64,000 bases of DNA from DATGUP01 sp035301265 (GTDB taxonomy: Bacteria > Bacillota > Bacilli > Bacillales > Amphibacillaceae). This document shows positions 44,424-53,399 of this stretch, piece by piece. Location: contig DATGUP010000005.1 of the NCBI GenBank assembly GCA_035301265.1, positions 1 to 64,000 on the forward strand, in the 5' to 3' direction. The notes under the pieces are model-generated. The model was given only the letters and a program-made list of their open reading frames with translations, ran no database searches and was not told where the DNA came from. The translations under genes and the position numbers were made by a program. Every line of letters starts with the position of its first letter. Position 1 is the stretch's first letter.

Positions 44424-45487
44424 TTCTGTTCACCTTCCCCAACATTCGGTAGCACACCTGTCTGCGAAAACCCGGCCATCCGACGTTTCACTTCTTGAGG
44501 AGGCTCCACTTTCGGTGCATCCTCATGCAGCAGCCATGTCGCAGCATAATGCGTATCCGATACTTTGAACATAGGCGGCTCCATCTCTGCATCGATTTTC
44601 AACGCATACGGATTTCGCGGGGCAAACGCATCGCCCTTCGGCGGATTAAGCATATCCGGCGGACTGCCCGGAATTGAGAGCAAATCTTCATCTGTGTCAT
44701 CTAATGTCGGCATGGAGCCTAACAACCCCCACGTATAAGGGTGTTTCGGATTGTAAAAAATTTCCGCTGTTGTACCGATCTCGACAATTTTTCCCGCATA
44801 CATCACCGCCACTCTGTCCGCTATATTCGCCACAACGCCAAGATCATGAGTGATGAAAATAATCGCACTATCCGTTTCCTTTTGGATGTCTTTCATAAGC
44901 TCCAAAATCTGCGCCTGTATCGTCACATCTAATGCCGTTGTCGGTTCGTCTGCGATCAACAGCTTCGGACTACAGGCGAGTGCCATCGCAATGACTACGC
45001 GCTGGCGCATACCGCCGGAAAATTGGTGCGGGTATTGATGCAGACGTTTCTCCGCATGAGGAATGCCGACTTGTTGCAAAAGTTGTATGGCTTTTTTCTT
45101 GGCCTCATGTCGGCTCATGTTGCGATGCTTGAGCAATCCTTCCATAATCTGGTTGCCAATTTTCATCGTCGGATTCAGCGAAGTCATCGGATCCTGAAAG
45201 ATCATCGCTATATCTTGACCGCGTATCTTTTGCATCTCTTTTGATGATTTTCTGACAAGATCCTCACCTTCAAACAAAATTTCTCCGCGTTTGATGACAC
45301 TCGTACGCTTAGGCAAAAGTCGCATGAGCGCTTTTGTTGTGACAGATTTTCCTGAGCCAGACTCGCCTACAATCGCCAGCGTTTCGCCTTTATGAACAGT
45401 AAATGAGACACCGCGAACCGCCTGAACTTCTCCATTATATGTGTTAAAAGATACGGCCAGATCGTTGACCTTCAGCAATTGGCTCAT
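44420..45487 (-). CDS. oppD: Oligopeptide ABC transporter ATP-binding protein OppD (system 2)
   Basis: 355 residues. Walker A GESGSGKS, SGGMRQRVVIAMALA, LLIADEPTTALD are intact. In the C-terminal extension the four cysteines of OppD1 are replaced (PPKGDAFAPRNPYALKID, then YAATWLL), as in B. subtilis OppD, and a further tail of about 30 residues follows. ATG 45487 or 45490 is possible; the former has CAGG eight bases upstream. Confidence 0.93.
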   Translation of the reverse strand: MSQLLKVNDLAVSFNTYNGEVQAVRGVSFTVHKGETLAIVGESGSGKSVTTKALMRLLPKRTSVIKRGEILFEGEDLVRKSSKEMQKIRGQDIAMIFQDPMTSLNPTMKIGNQIMEGLLKHRNMSRHEAKKKAIQLLQQVGIPHAEKRLHQYPHQFSGGMRQRVVIAMALACSPKLLIADEPTTALDVTIQAQILELMKDIQKETDSAIIFITHDLGVVANIADRVAVMYAGKIVEIGTTAEIFYNPKHPYTWGLLGSMPTLDDTDEDLLSIPGSPPDMLNPPKGDAFAPRNPYALKIDAEMEPPMFKVSDTHYAATWLLHEDAPKVEPPQEVKRRMAGFSQTGVLPNVGEGEQK

Positions 45488-45504
45488 CATCAATACCTGC
45501 CTTT

Positions 45505-46650
45505 CTATTTGTGCATTTTCGGGTCAAACGCATCGCGCAGACCATCTGCCATAATATTGAATGCGATCATGATAACCGAAATAACGATGGCCGGATAAAT
45601 AAACATGAACGGATAAGACCGTAAATTATCAAAACCTGTATTAATCAACGTACCGAGCGATGCTTCTGGTGGCATGAGTCCCAATCCTATAAAACTTAAA
45701 AATGCTTCCATAAAGATGGCGCTCGGAATCGTAAACATCGTATTGATAATGATAATCCCGCTAATATTGGGCAATAAGTGCTTCATGATAATTCGTCCTG
45801 TTGAAGCACCTAATGTTCGGGCTGCTAACACAAATTCCTGATTTTTAAGCTTGAGAACTTCTCCGCGTACAATACGCGCCATACCAGTCCATCCGGTGAT
45901 GATCATCGCTATGATAATTGACGTAATACCCGGATTGAGCACCATGATCATAAGCAAAACGACGACAAGGTTTGGAATCCCGACAAGAATTTCAATGCCT
46001 CGCTGCATGATGTCGTCCACTCGGCCGCCGGCATATGCTGAAATACCGCCGTAAACAACACCGATCAACAAATCGATGGCAGCAGCAGCAAAAGCAATAA
46101 ACATCGAAACCCGCGTTCCTTTCCAAAGTCGAGTCCATTGATCACGGCCTAAGTTATCTGTTCCCAACCAAAAATATGTGTCATGAAGATCCTTAGCTTC
46201 ATACGGGTGAAACGTTGCTTTTACCTCAGCCGATCCTCTGGACCCATCCCCTTCCGCAATGACATCGATATCGACAAATTCTTCATCTGTGTCAAAACGC
46301 ATGAGCGCTTTTGTTGTAGCATCATCGACGTCAGTGCCCATAAACGTTTCGGTCAATGTTCCAGTAAACGGAAGCCAGGAAATGTCTTCCAACCACGAGA
46401 TGCGCGGCGGCAGCTTGGCGCGATTCAAATCCTGATCATCATAACCATACTCATTCATCCAAGGTCCGATAATGCTCATTAAAAGTGTTAAAAGTAATAC
46501 GATAAGCGAGATCATAGCCGGAACGCTTTTAAAAAAAGTCCGCGTCGCATCTTGCATGAATGTCCGACTTGGACGGGAGATTTTTTCTTGGTCGCTTTCC
46601 TGATGCTCAAGAGGCTCGAGCAGCTCTTTTGGTATATTGTCATATGCCAT
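45505..46650 (-). CDS. oppC: Oligopeptide ABC transporter permease OppC (system 2)
   Basis: 381 residues, longer than OppC1 because of an acidic extracellular insert at about 100-155 (DVDDATTKALMRFDTDEEF and neighbouring residues) between helix 1 and the FWLGTDNLGRDQWTRLW block. The permease core with the EAA loop (QEFVLAARTLGASTGRIIMKHLLPN) is intact. The ATG abuts the oppB2 stop directly (TAA-ATG); the ribosome site lies in the oppB2 3' end. Confidence 0.93.
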   Translation of the reverse strand: MAYDNIPKELLEPLEHQESDQEKISRPSRTFMQDATRTFFKSVPAMISLIVLLLTLLMSIIGPWMNEYGYDDQDLNRAKLPPRISWLEDISWLPFTGTLTETFMGTDVDDATTKALMRFDTDEEFVDIDVIAEGDGSRGSAEVKATFHPYEAKDLHDTYFWLGTDNLGRDQWTRLWKGTRVSMFIAFAAAAIDLLIGVVYGGISAYAGGRVDDIMQRGIEILVGIPNLVVVLLMIMVLNPGITSIIIAMIITGWTGMARIVRGEVLKLKNQEFVLAARTLGASTGRIIMKHLLPNISGIIIINTMFTIPSAIFMEAFLSFIGLGLMPPEASLGTLINTGFDNLRSYPFMFIYPAIVISVIMIAFNIMADGLRDAFDPKMHK

Positions 46651-47580
46651 TTACTTCTCCCCCCCTCCTACTCTAATGCGCGGATCGATTAATCCATACA
46701 AAATATCAATGACAAGGACGATAAAAATGAACAAAAAGGCAATCAAAAGCGTCGTTCCCATAATGGTTGGATAGTCGTTCGTCATGATGGATTTAACGAA
46801 CTGTTCACCGATTCCCGGAATGGCGAAAATTTTTTCAATTACTAAGGATCCTGTCAACAACCCGATAGCCATAGGACCCATGACGGTTATCAGCGGTATG
46901 AGCGAATTGCGCAAACCATGTTTAAAAACGACAACGTACTCGGTGATGCCTTTGGCCCGCGCTGTCATAATAAAATCCGATCCGAGCACTTCAAGCATTT
47001 CCGTTCGAATAAAACGCGCGGCGGTCGCCATTGGGAAAATCATCAATGCAACAGTTGGCAGGATGGAATACTCAAAACCTTCCCAAAGGGCAACGGGAAA
47101 CCAGCCGAGATTCACTGCAAAGATCCACTGAAGGAGCCCTGCAAACACAAAGGATGGAACAGACGTCCCTAATACAGCTAAAAAAGTCGAACCGTAATCA
47201 AGAAAGCCATTGTGAAATATCGCCGCGATCATCCCGAGCAAAATGCCAAGAAACGTTCCGATAACGAGTGACTGAAAGCCTAATTGCATGGAAGGGCCGA
47301 TGCGGTCTTTAATGATTTTAGAAACCGGTGTATTCGAAAATTGAAAAGAAATGCCTAGATCACCTTTTGCAACCTTGCCGAGATAGCGGACATATTGAAC
47401 TGGTACAGGATCATTGAGTCCGTACTTCTCTAAGACAATTTCCTTTTGTTCTTCTGATAGTTTATCCTGCGCGGATAGAGGGCTACCCGGCAACATCTTC
47501 ATAAGAAAAAACGATACGGAAGCAATGATAAACAGTGTGATGACCATGTAAAATAACCGTTTGATGATATAGCGAACCAT
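46651..47580 (-). CDS. oppB: Oligopeptide ABC transporter permease OppB (system 2)
   Basis: 309 residues, six membrane helices, same length as OppB1 and clearly homologous (MVRYIIKRLFYMVITLF, LPGSPLSAQDKLSEEQ, DFIMTARAKGITEYVVVFKHGLRNSLIPL). AGGTGG precedes the ATG. Downstream end directly joined to oppC2. A 311-base gap with a stem-loop and possible promoter separates it from oppA2. Confidence 0.93.
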   Translation of the reverse strand: MVRYIIKRLFYMVITLFIIASVSFFLMKMLPGSPLSAQDKLSEEQKEIVLEKYGLNDPVPVQYVRYLGKVAKGDLGISFQFSNTPVSKIIKDRIGPSMQLGFQSLVIGTFLGILLGMIAAIFHNGFLDYGSTFLAVLGTSVPSFVFAGLLQWIFAVNLGWFPVALWEGFEYSILPTVALMIFPMATAARFIRTEMLEVLGSDFIMTARAKGITEYVVVFKHGLRNSLIPLITVMGPMAIGLLTGSLVIEKIFAIPGIGEQFVKSIMTNDYPTIMGTTLLIAFLFIFIVLVIDILYGLIDPRIRVGGGEK

Positions 47581-47686
47581 TTGTGCACCACCTAAAAATC
47601 GTTATATCGTTAAAAGATCCGTTGATAATAGTTTGAATTTTAAAATATTTTGATTTATTAAATGTAGAAAATTAAGCTATAAAAAA

Positions 47687-47715
47687 ATAGTAGAACGACT
47701 CCGACAAATTGTCAA
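47687..47715 (-). promoter_or_regulatory. Candidate internal promoter for oppBCDF2
   Basis: Minus strand TTGACA (47710-47715), 17-base spacer, TACTAT (47687-47692). It would give permease and ATPase transcripts independent of oppA2. Confidence 0.45.
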
Positions 47716-47819
47716 TGCCCTCTGTGCAAGAAATCTTTGTCAATATTGGCAAATCTATATTTAACGATTATTGAAAACGGAATATACACAATTGACAGAC
47801 CGTTCGTATTGAATGGAAA

Positions 47820-47854
47820 AGAGAGTATATGCCGTGTCGGTATATACTCTCTTC
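47820..47854 (-). terminator. Intercistronic stem-loop after oppA2
   Basis: Perfect 12-bp stem AAGAGAGTATAT/ATATACTCTCTT (47820-47831, 47843-47854), in the same position as the one after oppA1 but unrelated in sequence. The remainder of 47581-47819 holds no gene. Confidence 0.8.
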
Positions 47855-47891
47855 TTCTTCACATATACAGCCTGTAATCGTTGTAAACACG

Positions 47892-49574
47892 TTAGTCGTT
47901 AGGGACGACCTCAGCCCATTTGTATTCATAGTCAGGGCCGAACGGATTCATAAAGACGCCTTCCATCCGTGGTGAGATGAGCTGCGCAACAGACTTTTGG
48001 AAGACAGGAGCTATCGCCGCTTCTTCAAAAAGAACTTTTTCCGCTTCCAACAGAGCTTCATATCGTTTTTCAGGTTCTGTCGCCAGTTCGTCCGTCGTTT
48101 TTTCAAGCAGTTCATCGTACTCATCACTGGAGAAGCCCATCTTGTTGTTTTCGCCATCTGTCACCCACAAGCCTAAAAATGTATATGGGTCTTGGTAGTC
48201 AGGACCCCATCCGGATAGCTGCAAATCATAGTCCATATTCGTATCCAAATCGAGACGTTGTTCAAACGGAATTTGCTTCAAGTTGACCGTCAATCCAGGC
48301 AAATTCGTTTCCAGTTGGTTCTTTAAATATTCATTCATTTCTTTTGCCGTTTCACCGTCATCAGCCAGGAATTCGAGCTCGACGGAATCCGTTCCCAGTT
48401 CATCCAAACCTTTTTCCCAATATTCTTGTGCCTCGTCTGCATCAAATTCGACTAGATCGCCGTTAAGGTCGCGGAAATCTTCCCCCGATTCAGGATGAAC
48501 TGAAAATTCACGTGGTATTAGACCATTAGCAGCTAAAGATCCATTGTTTAAAATTGTATCTACAAGAGCTTCTTTATCAAAGGCGCGGCTGATTGCTTTG
48601 CGAATGTTCACATTGGCGAGTGCTTCATTGCGCGTTTGGTTCATCTTAATATAGAAAACACTTGATGATGGTGTCGCAACGAAATCTTCATGAGAAATAT
48701 ATTTGTCGACATTGTCGGCTGACAAGCCAGCTCGATCGATTTCGCCTTTTTCATAGAGATCGACATCGACCTGCGGATCTTTTACGACATCGTAGTTAAT
48801 TTTTTCTATCTTAACCGTATCGGCATCCCAATAGTTATCGTTTTTTACCAATGTCCAAGAGTCCGCTGTCGAATCCCAATCTTCCATTTTGAATGGGCCA
48901 TTGGCGAGTAAATTATCGCTATTTGTTGCGTAGTCGTCGCCTTTTTCTTCCACAAATTCTTCGTTTAATGGATAAAACGTTCCAAACGTCGTTAAAGATT
49001 CAAAGTATGGTATAGGTTTAGCCAATTCAACGACTAAAGTATGGTCATCTTCCGCTTTTACACCTAATTCTTCGACATCCATTTCACCGCTATTTACTTC
49101 CTCTGCATTTTTAATCACCCCGTTCATCATAAACGGACCATACTCCGAACCTGTATCCGGATCGACTGCACGGCGCCAGGCGTACACAAAGTCATGGGCA
49201 GTGACAGGGTCGCCGTTTTCCCACTCAGCATCTTCGCGTAGATTAAACGTCCACGTCAGGCCGTCATCACTAACTTCGTGATCAACAGCAATCCCTTCTG
49301 TAGGCTCAGCATTCTCATCAAGACGATAGAGACCTTCTGTTGTCATTCCGAGAAATTGAAAGGCATATTGGTCAGTAGCCATGGAGACGTCCATGGTGGG
49401 AATTTGATCACCGTTAGTTAAGTTTAAAACTTGTTCGACTTCTTCTGTTCCTTCTTTGTCAGCAGTTGTCTCAGTTGCATCTTCCCCACCGCTTTCCTCC
49501 CCTGAGCAAGCTACTGTGAAAACACTGAGCAGTAATCCCAAGGAGAACAGTAGTGAAAGTTTAGATAATTTCAC
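47892..49574 (-). CDS. oppA: Oligopeptide-binding lipoprotein OppA (system 2)
   Basis: A 560-residue SBP family 5 lipoprotein: signal with cysteine at residue 23 (FTVAC), a short acidic linker, and the mature domain (TWTFNLREDAEWENGDPVTAHDFVYAWRRAVD). GTG 49574 is preceded by AAGGAGG at nine bases. First gene of operon 2, the likely orthologue of B. subtilis Spo0K OppA. Confidence 0.94.
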   Translation of the reverse strand: MKLSKLSLLFSLGLLLSVFTVACSGEESGGEDATETTADKEGTEEVEQVLNLTNGDQIPTMDVSMATDQYAFQFLGMTTEGLYRLDENAEPTEGIAVDHEVSDDGLTWTFNLREDAEWENGDPVTAHDFVYAWRRAVDPDTGSEYGPFMMNGVIKNAEEVNSGEMDVEELGVKAEDDHTLVVELAKPIPYFESLTTFGTFYPLNEEFVEEKGDDYATNSDNLLANGPFKMEDWDSTADSWTLVKNDNYWDADTVKIEKINYDVVKDPQVDVDLYEKGEIDRAGLSADNVDKYISHEDFVATPSSSVFYIKMNQTRNEALANVNIRKAISRAFDKEALVDTILNNGSLAANGLIPREFSVHPESGEDFRDLNGDLVEFDADEAQEYWEKGLDELGTDSVELEFLADDGETAKEMNEYLKNQLETNLPGLTVNLKQIPFEQRLDLDTNMDYDLQLSGWGPDYQDPYTFLGLWVTDGENNKMGFSSDEYDELLEKTTDELATEPEKRYEALLEAEKVLFEEAAIAPVFQKSVAQLISPRMEGVFMNPFGPDYEYKWAEVVPND

Positions 49575-49635
49575 AGTATGAAGACCTCCTTAATTTTCTC
49601 AATTTTTACTATATATGTGTGGATCTGTGAAACTT

Positions 49636-49641
49636 ATTATA
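49636..49641 (-). promoter_or_regulatory. -10 element of oppA2 promoter
   Basis: TATAAT on the minus strand, about 60 bases before the GTG start. The -35 (near GTGCAA) is poor. Confidence 0.45.
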
Positions 49642-49844
49642 CACAATTTCTATTCAATTTGCACTAGTTTTTTTGAAAAAAAATAACGAAATTTTTATTG
49701 AGGAGGCAAATTTTGTATATTATCTATTAGGAAATCATTTACAAGTTAATTTATTCGCAACATTGGCAATTGGCGAAATCGGTTTATGCCCGCGTATCAC
49801 ATTTGTTAAAATAAGCAATACAAGTGTCGGAAAAGGTGTGCTAA

Positions 49845-50216
49845 ATGAAAACATTTTTTAGAAATAAATGGTTAGTATTTGTCGCTAATATGTTCATTAT
49901 TCTGGTCAGTTTTTTACTGTTTTCGCCTACGTATACATGGGTGAACTACATCAATACGTGTTTTTATATCGCTTTTATCTACATGATGATCTGGCTTGTG
50001 CTTGTGGTCATTAGAGGCGGGTTTTTTAACGGAATTGCCTTCGGGTTTAGACGATTCCGCATAATCGCATCGAAGAACCCGGATTTTTTAGAGGAAATGG
50101 AAGAAAAGCCCGACTTGTCAGAACGTATAAACAAAAGATTTTATCAACAGATTCGCTTTCATGCTTGGATACTCTTAGCTTGGCTTCTTTTATTACTACT
50201 GGTTTACTATGTATAA
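49845..50216 (+). CDS. DUF3899 family membrane protein (second copy)
   Basis: 123 residues with three membrane segments and the same family motif in the loop (RGGFFNGIAFGFRRFRIIASK) as the copy at 36578, so a paralogue. AAAGGTG precedes the ATG. It is on the opposite strand to oppA2, at its outer side, mirroring the other flank of the opp cluster. Confidence 0.87.
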   Translation: MKTFFRNKWLVFVANMFIILVSFLLFSPTYTWVNYINTCFYIAFIYMMIWLVLVVIRGGFFNGIAFGFRRFRIIASKNPDFLEEMEEKPDLSERINKRFYQQIRFHAWILLAWLLLLLLVYYV

Positions 50217-50248
50217 CAAAAAAGAAGGGCCGATACAGTGCCCTTCTT
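50217..50248 (-). terminator. Terminator of ypuA, between convergent genes
   Basis: 9-bp stem AAGAAGGGC/GCCCTTCTT (50222-50230, 50240-50248), then TTTTGTTAT on the minus strand. Confidence 0.85.
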
Positions 50249-50259
50249 ACATCGAGATC

Positions 50260-51186
50260 TTATTCAAATAAGCTAGCAAAAAAGTCGCCGAGTGCTCGAA
50301 ACAAATCGCCTAAAAAGTTACTGACCTTTTTCCAAAAGCCTTCATCAAGACCGAGCTCGTCCATTTTTTCCTTGACAGTTGCAGCGATATCTTCCAATTG
50401 ATGTTTGACTTGATCAAAATCAATATCTAAATCACGCATTTTTTCGAACAAATCGATCAGCATTTGCCTGTCTTCTTCACTTAACGAAATGTCAAGTTTG
50501 TCCAGCTTCTCTGTAATGATGCGCTCAACGTCTTCTTTTGATGCAGGATTTTGCTCAGAGATTGCTTTTTTAATTTCAGCTAAAAGTTCGCTCACTTCTT
50601 CCTGTGAGATGCCGTCCTCATCAGCTAAATCGGTGGCGACATCCAGTTCCTCATTGGCCAACTCCATCCGTTCCTTATCAAGTGCTTCACCTTCAACATC
50701 GTATGCTTTATAAATGCCCGTAAGCGCAGAGTGACCAGTAACTTTGACTGGAGATGCGACATCGACCGTTGCATTTTCCACCCCTGCTGTTAAAAGTGCG
50801 TTCGCATACATTTCATTTGTTACTTCTGTAATATTGTCAGGGGTCACGATGTTGATCGTCAAACCTTCACCGTCTTCTTCGCGAGTAATTTTAGCTGAGG
50901 AATACATATTGGAATGCGGATCACCATCAATGTATTTTGCTGCATCTTGGCCTGTTACTGTAAATTCATTCACCATATCCGGATCGGAGATGTTCAAAGC
51001 ATCACGAACGGCATCTTTTTGTTGCTCGGTTAGCTGCTCACCGTAGACGACAACAGGCATGCCAAATTTTTCATCAATCACATCTGAATCATCACCGCTA
51101 TCGTCTGCCTGAATCGGCAGCGTCATGCCAATTGACAAAATGATGATAACCGCTAAAGACAGCAAGGATTTTAACTTATGTTTCAT
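50260..51186 (-). CDS. ypuA: Secreted DUF1002 protein YpuA
   Basis: 308 residues: signal peptide (about 1-26, ending near IQADD) and a DUF1002 domain beginning FGMPVVVYGEQLTEQQKDAVRDAL, followed by long helical segments to the end. The YpuA family is envelope-associated; function unknown. ATG 51186 has AAAGGGG ten bases upstream. Single gene, divergent from the MFS gene. Confidence 0.9.
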   Translation of the reverse strand: MKHKLKSLLSLAVIIILSIGMTLPIQADDSGDDSDVIDEKFGMPVVVYGEQLTEQQKDAVRDALNISDPDMVNEFTVTGQDAAKYIDGDPHSNMYSSAKITREEDGEGLTINIVTPDNITEVTNEMYANALLTAGVENATVDVASPVKVTGHSALTGIYKAYDVEGEALDKERMELANEELDVATDLADEDGISQEEVSELLAEIKKAISEQNPASKEDVERIITEKLDKLDISLSEEDRQMLIDLFEKMRDLDIDFDQVKHQLEDIAATVKEKMDELGLDEGFWKKVSNFLGDLFRALGDFFASLFE

Positions 51187-51301
51187 GATCTTCATTCCCC
51201 TTTTGTTTTTATCTCCCATTGTATGCTTATTAGATGGAAAAAATCATCACTAGGTTCAGGATGATACTATTATAACTGAATTTCCGAAAATGAAAAGCCT
51301 C

Positions 51302-51331
51302 TTGAGCATAAAACTTTAATCAAATTATTAT
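51302..51331 (+). promoter_or_regulatory. Candidate sigma-A promoter of the MFS gene
   Basis: TTGAGC (51302-51307), 18-base spacer, TATTAT (51326-51331); start near 51338. Confidence 0.5.
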
Positions 51332-51380
51332 ATCAGATATATTTAAAGTAGCGAAACAAAATGGAAAGAGGGGTTATAAC

Positions 51381-52619
51381 ATCGATTTTGATGAGACAAG
51401 CGTCAAACGGAATTTAGCCATCATGTGGATAGCCAATTTTTTTGTAGCGGGCAGCATCACAATGGTGGCTCCATTTATCTCATTGTACATTGAGTCGCTC
51501 GGCAACTTTTCCGATGCTTATGTTCAAACTTGGTCTGGTTGGGTGTTTGGCGTCACATTTATGACTGCATTTATTTTTTCACCAATCTGGGGGCGCTTCG
51601 GTGACAAACACGGTAGAAAGCCGATACTCATCATTTCAGCCTCAGGACTCGGTCTATCTATATTATTGATGGGGTTTGCCACTTCAGTTTGGCAACTTTT
51701 TTTATTGCGTTTATTCATGGGCGTGTTTACCGGGTTTATTCCAACGTCACAGGCGCTTATTTCGACGCAAACACCGAAAAAAATCGCCGGCCGCGTTTTA
51801 GGAACTTTGCAGACAGGCAGTATTACAGGAACATTAATGGGACCGCTGCTTGGCGGTGTTCTGGCAGATGCGTTCGGCTATGCCAACAGTTTTAAATGGA
51901 CATCGGTAACCATTTTTATATCGGCCATGATTGTTGCAATTGGTGTTAAAGAAATACGTATACAGTTTGCTGATGATGCGAAGGAATATAAATCTTATTC
52001 GAGCAAAGAAGTATTGCAGCATATCATCAAGCAACCTGTATTGTTTGTTGTCATGCTCATCTCTGCATTGATCCAAGTCGCCCATTTCAGCATCCAACCG
52101 ATCTTATCGTTATACGTCGCTGAATTACACGGGTCGGCAAATATCGCATTTTTCTCCGGTATGACCTTTTCAGCAGCAGGATTAGGCAATTTATTAATGA
52201 CGCGTCGTTGGGGACGTCTCGGCGATCGCATCGGCTATATTAAAATCATGATTGGACTGCTTTTTATGGCTGGAGTCGTTTACTTTCCAGGCGCCTTCGT
52301 AACCAATATATGGCAGTTAATCATTTTGCGGTTTTTGCTCGGTGTTTCCATTGGCGGAATTATTCCTGTACGGATCGCTTACATTCGCCAAGAAGCACCG
52401 TTATCCATGCAAGGAGAAGTCTTAGGCTATAATACAAGTTTACGCTTTTTAGGAAATGTAATCGGCCCTGCGCTCGGCGGAATTCTTTCCAGTTTCTTCG
52501 GATTTTCAGGTGTGTTTTTCGTTACTAGTTCGTTGCTCATTATATGTGGTATTATTTTGCTGAGCACCTGGTGGAAATATGAGCAGTTTGAAAAGCGGAC
52601 GCGTTCTGCCATGCGTTAA
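51381..52619 (+). CDS. MFS drug-efflux transporter with an apparent AUC start
   Basis: About 412 residues with twelve membrane helices. MFS motifs are GRFGDKHGRKPI (loop 2-3), the ALISTQTPKKIAGRVLG loop and the second-half counterpart. The first canonical start, ATG 51423, begins inside helix 1. The preceding in-frame codons encode VKRNLAIMWIANFF, the usual lead-in of this family. An AUC at 51381 lies seven bases after AGAGGGG and is the best start; no in-frame ATG, GTG or TTG exists there. A base change of ATG is an alternative. Confidence 0.85.
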   Translation: MDFDETSVKRNLAIMWIANFFVAGSITMVAPFISLYIESLGNFSDAYVQTWSGWVFGVTFMTAFIFSPIWGRFGDKHGRKPILIISASGLGLSILLMGFATSVWQLFLLRLFMGVFTGFIPTSQALISTQTPKKIAGRVLGTLQTGSITGTLMGPLLGGVLADAFGYANSFKWTSVTIFISAMIVAIGVKEIRIQFADDAKEYKSYSSKEVLQHIIKQPVLFVVMLISALIQVAHFSIQPILSLYVAELHGSANIAFFSGMTFSAAGLGNLLMTRRWGRLGDRIGYIKIMIGLLFMAGVVYFPGAFVTNIWQLIILRFLLGVSIGGIIPVRIAYIRQEAPLSMQGEVLGYNTSLRFLGNVIGPALGGILSSFFGFSGVFFVTSSLLIICGIILLSTWWKYEQFEKRTRSAMR

Positions 52620-52679
52620 GTAAGTTGACATCAAAGATAAAATCAACGAATGATAACAGTACGATCTTAGACATTAGAA

Positions 52680-52713
52680 AAAGGAAGACTAGATGATCAT
52701 CTGGTCTTCCTTT
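52680..52713. terminator. Long palindromic terminator downstream of the MFS gene
   Basis: Near-perfect 17-bp inverted repeat AAAGGAAGACTAGATGA/TCATCTGGTCTTCCTTT, with T residues on both sides. Confidence 0.8.
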
Positions 52714-52860
52714 AATGGTTACTAGGCTTGTTCTAGCTCTACTCTATTATATTCACAACGCGGCCATAACGCCCCCCGATTGATTAAACGGATCGTTGAA
52801 CAGCCTTTTGACAGTATTTGATCCGTTCCATTTCTTTTCAGCATAACGCGTCTCGCCCAG

Positions 52861-53238
52861 TCATTTTTTATAAACGATAGCATCCATTTCGACAAGTACA
52901 TCCTTCGGCAAACGGCTCACCTCTACTGTTGCGCGTGCGGGATAAGGTTCGCTTAAGTAGCGGCCATAAATATCGTTTACGACCGTAAAATTGTCCATTG
53001 ATGAAAGATAAATCGTAAATTTGACGGCTTGGGAAAACTCTACTCCAGCTTCAGTCAATACAGCTTTAATGTTCTCCATCACTTGTTTCGTCTGATTTTC
53101 AATTCCGGATACAATCTCACCTGATTTTGGATCGACAGGAATTTGACCTGATACATAGATAAAATCGCCCGCTTCAATCGCCTGTGAATATGGGCCGATC
53201 GCTTCTGGTGCATTCTCTGTATGAATCGCTTTTAGCAA
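52861..53238 (-). CDS. ridA: RidA family enamine/imine deaminase
   Basis: 125 residues, typical RidA trimer subunit. It begins AIHTENAPEAIGPYSQAIEAGDFIYVSGQIPVDP; the substrate-binding arginine is in YPARATVEVSRLP, and the C-terminus is VEMDAIVYKK. It hydrolyses reactive 2-aminoacrylate and related enamines. The start is TTG 53238 with AGGAGG eight bases upstream. Single gene. Confidence 0.95.
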   Translation of the reverse strand: MLKAIHTENAPEAIGPYSQAIEAGDFIYVSGQIPVDPKSGEIVSGIENQTKQVMENIKAVLTEAGVEFSQAVKFTIYLSSMDNFTVVNDIYGRYLSEPYPARATVEVSRLPKDVLVEMDAIVYKK

Positions 53239-53399
53239 ATGAATCTCCTCCTTACCATCTCTTTATCTCTTTTCCATCATAACACGTTTTCTCATCTATG
53301 ACAGATCCGCCTTTTAATGACAGGTTTCGTTATTTGAATCAACCATTTTCACACCAATATATTGGCGTAAAGTACATATGTTTCTACAACATATAGAAG

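Noticed and set aside
49673..49861. 62-residue plus-strand frame before the second DUF3899 gene
   Set aside because: No ribosome site; overlaps the DUF3899 start and is low-complexity AT-rich sequence.
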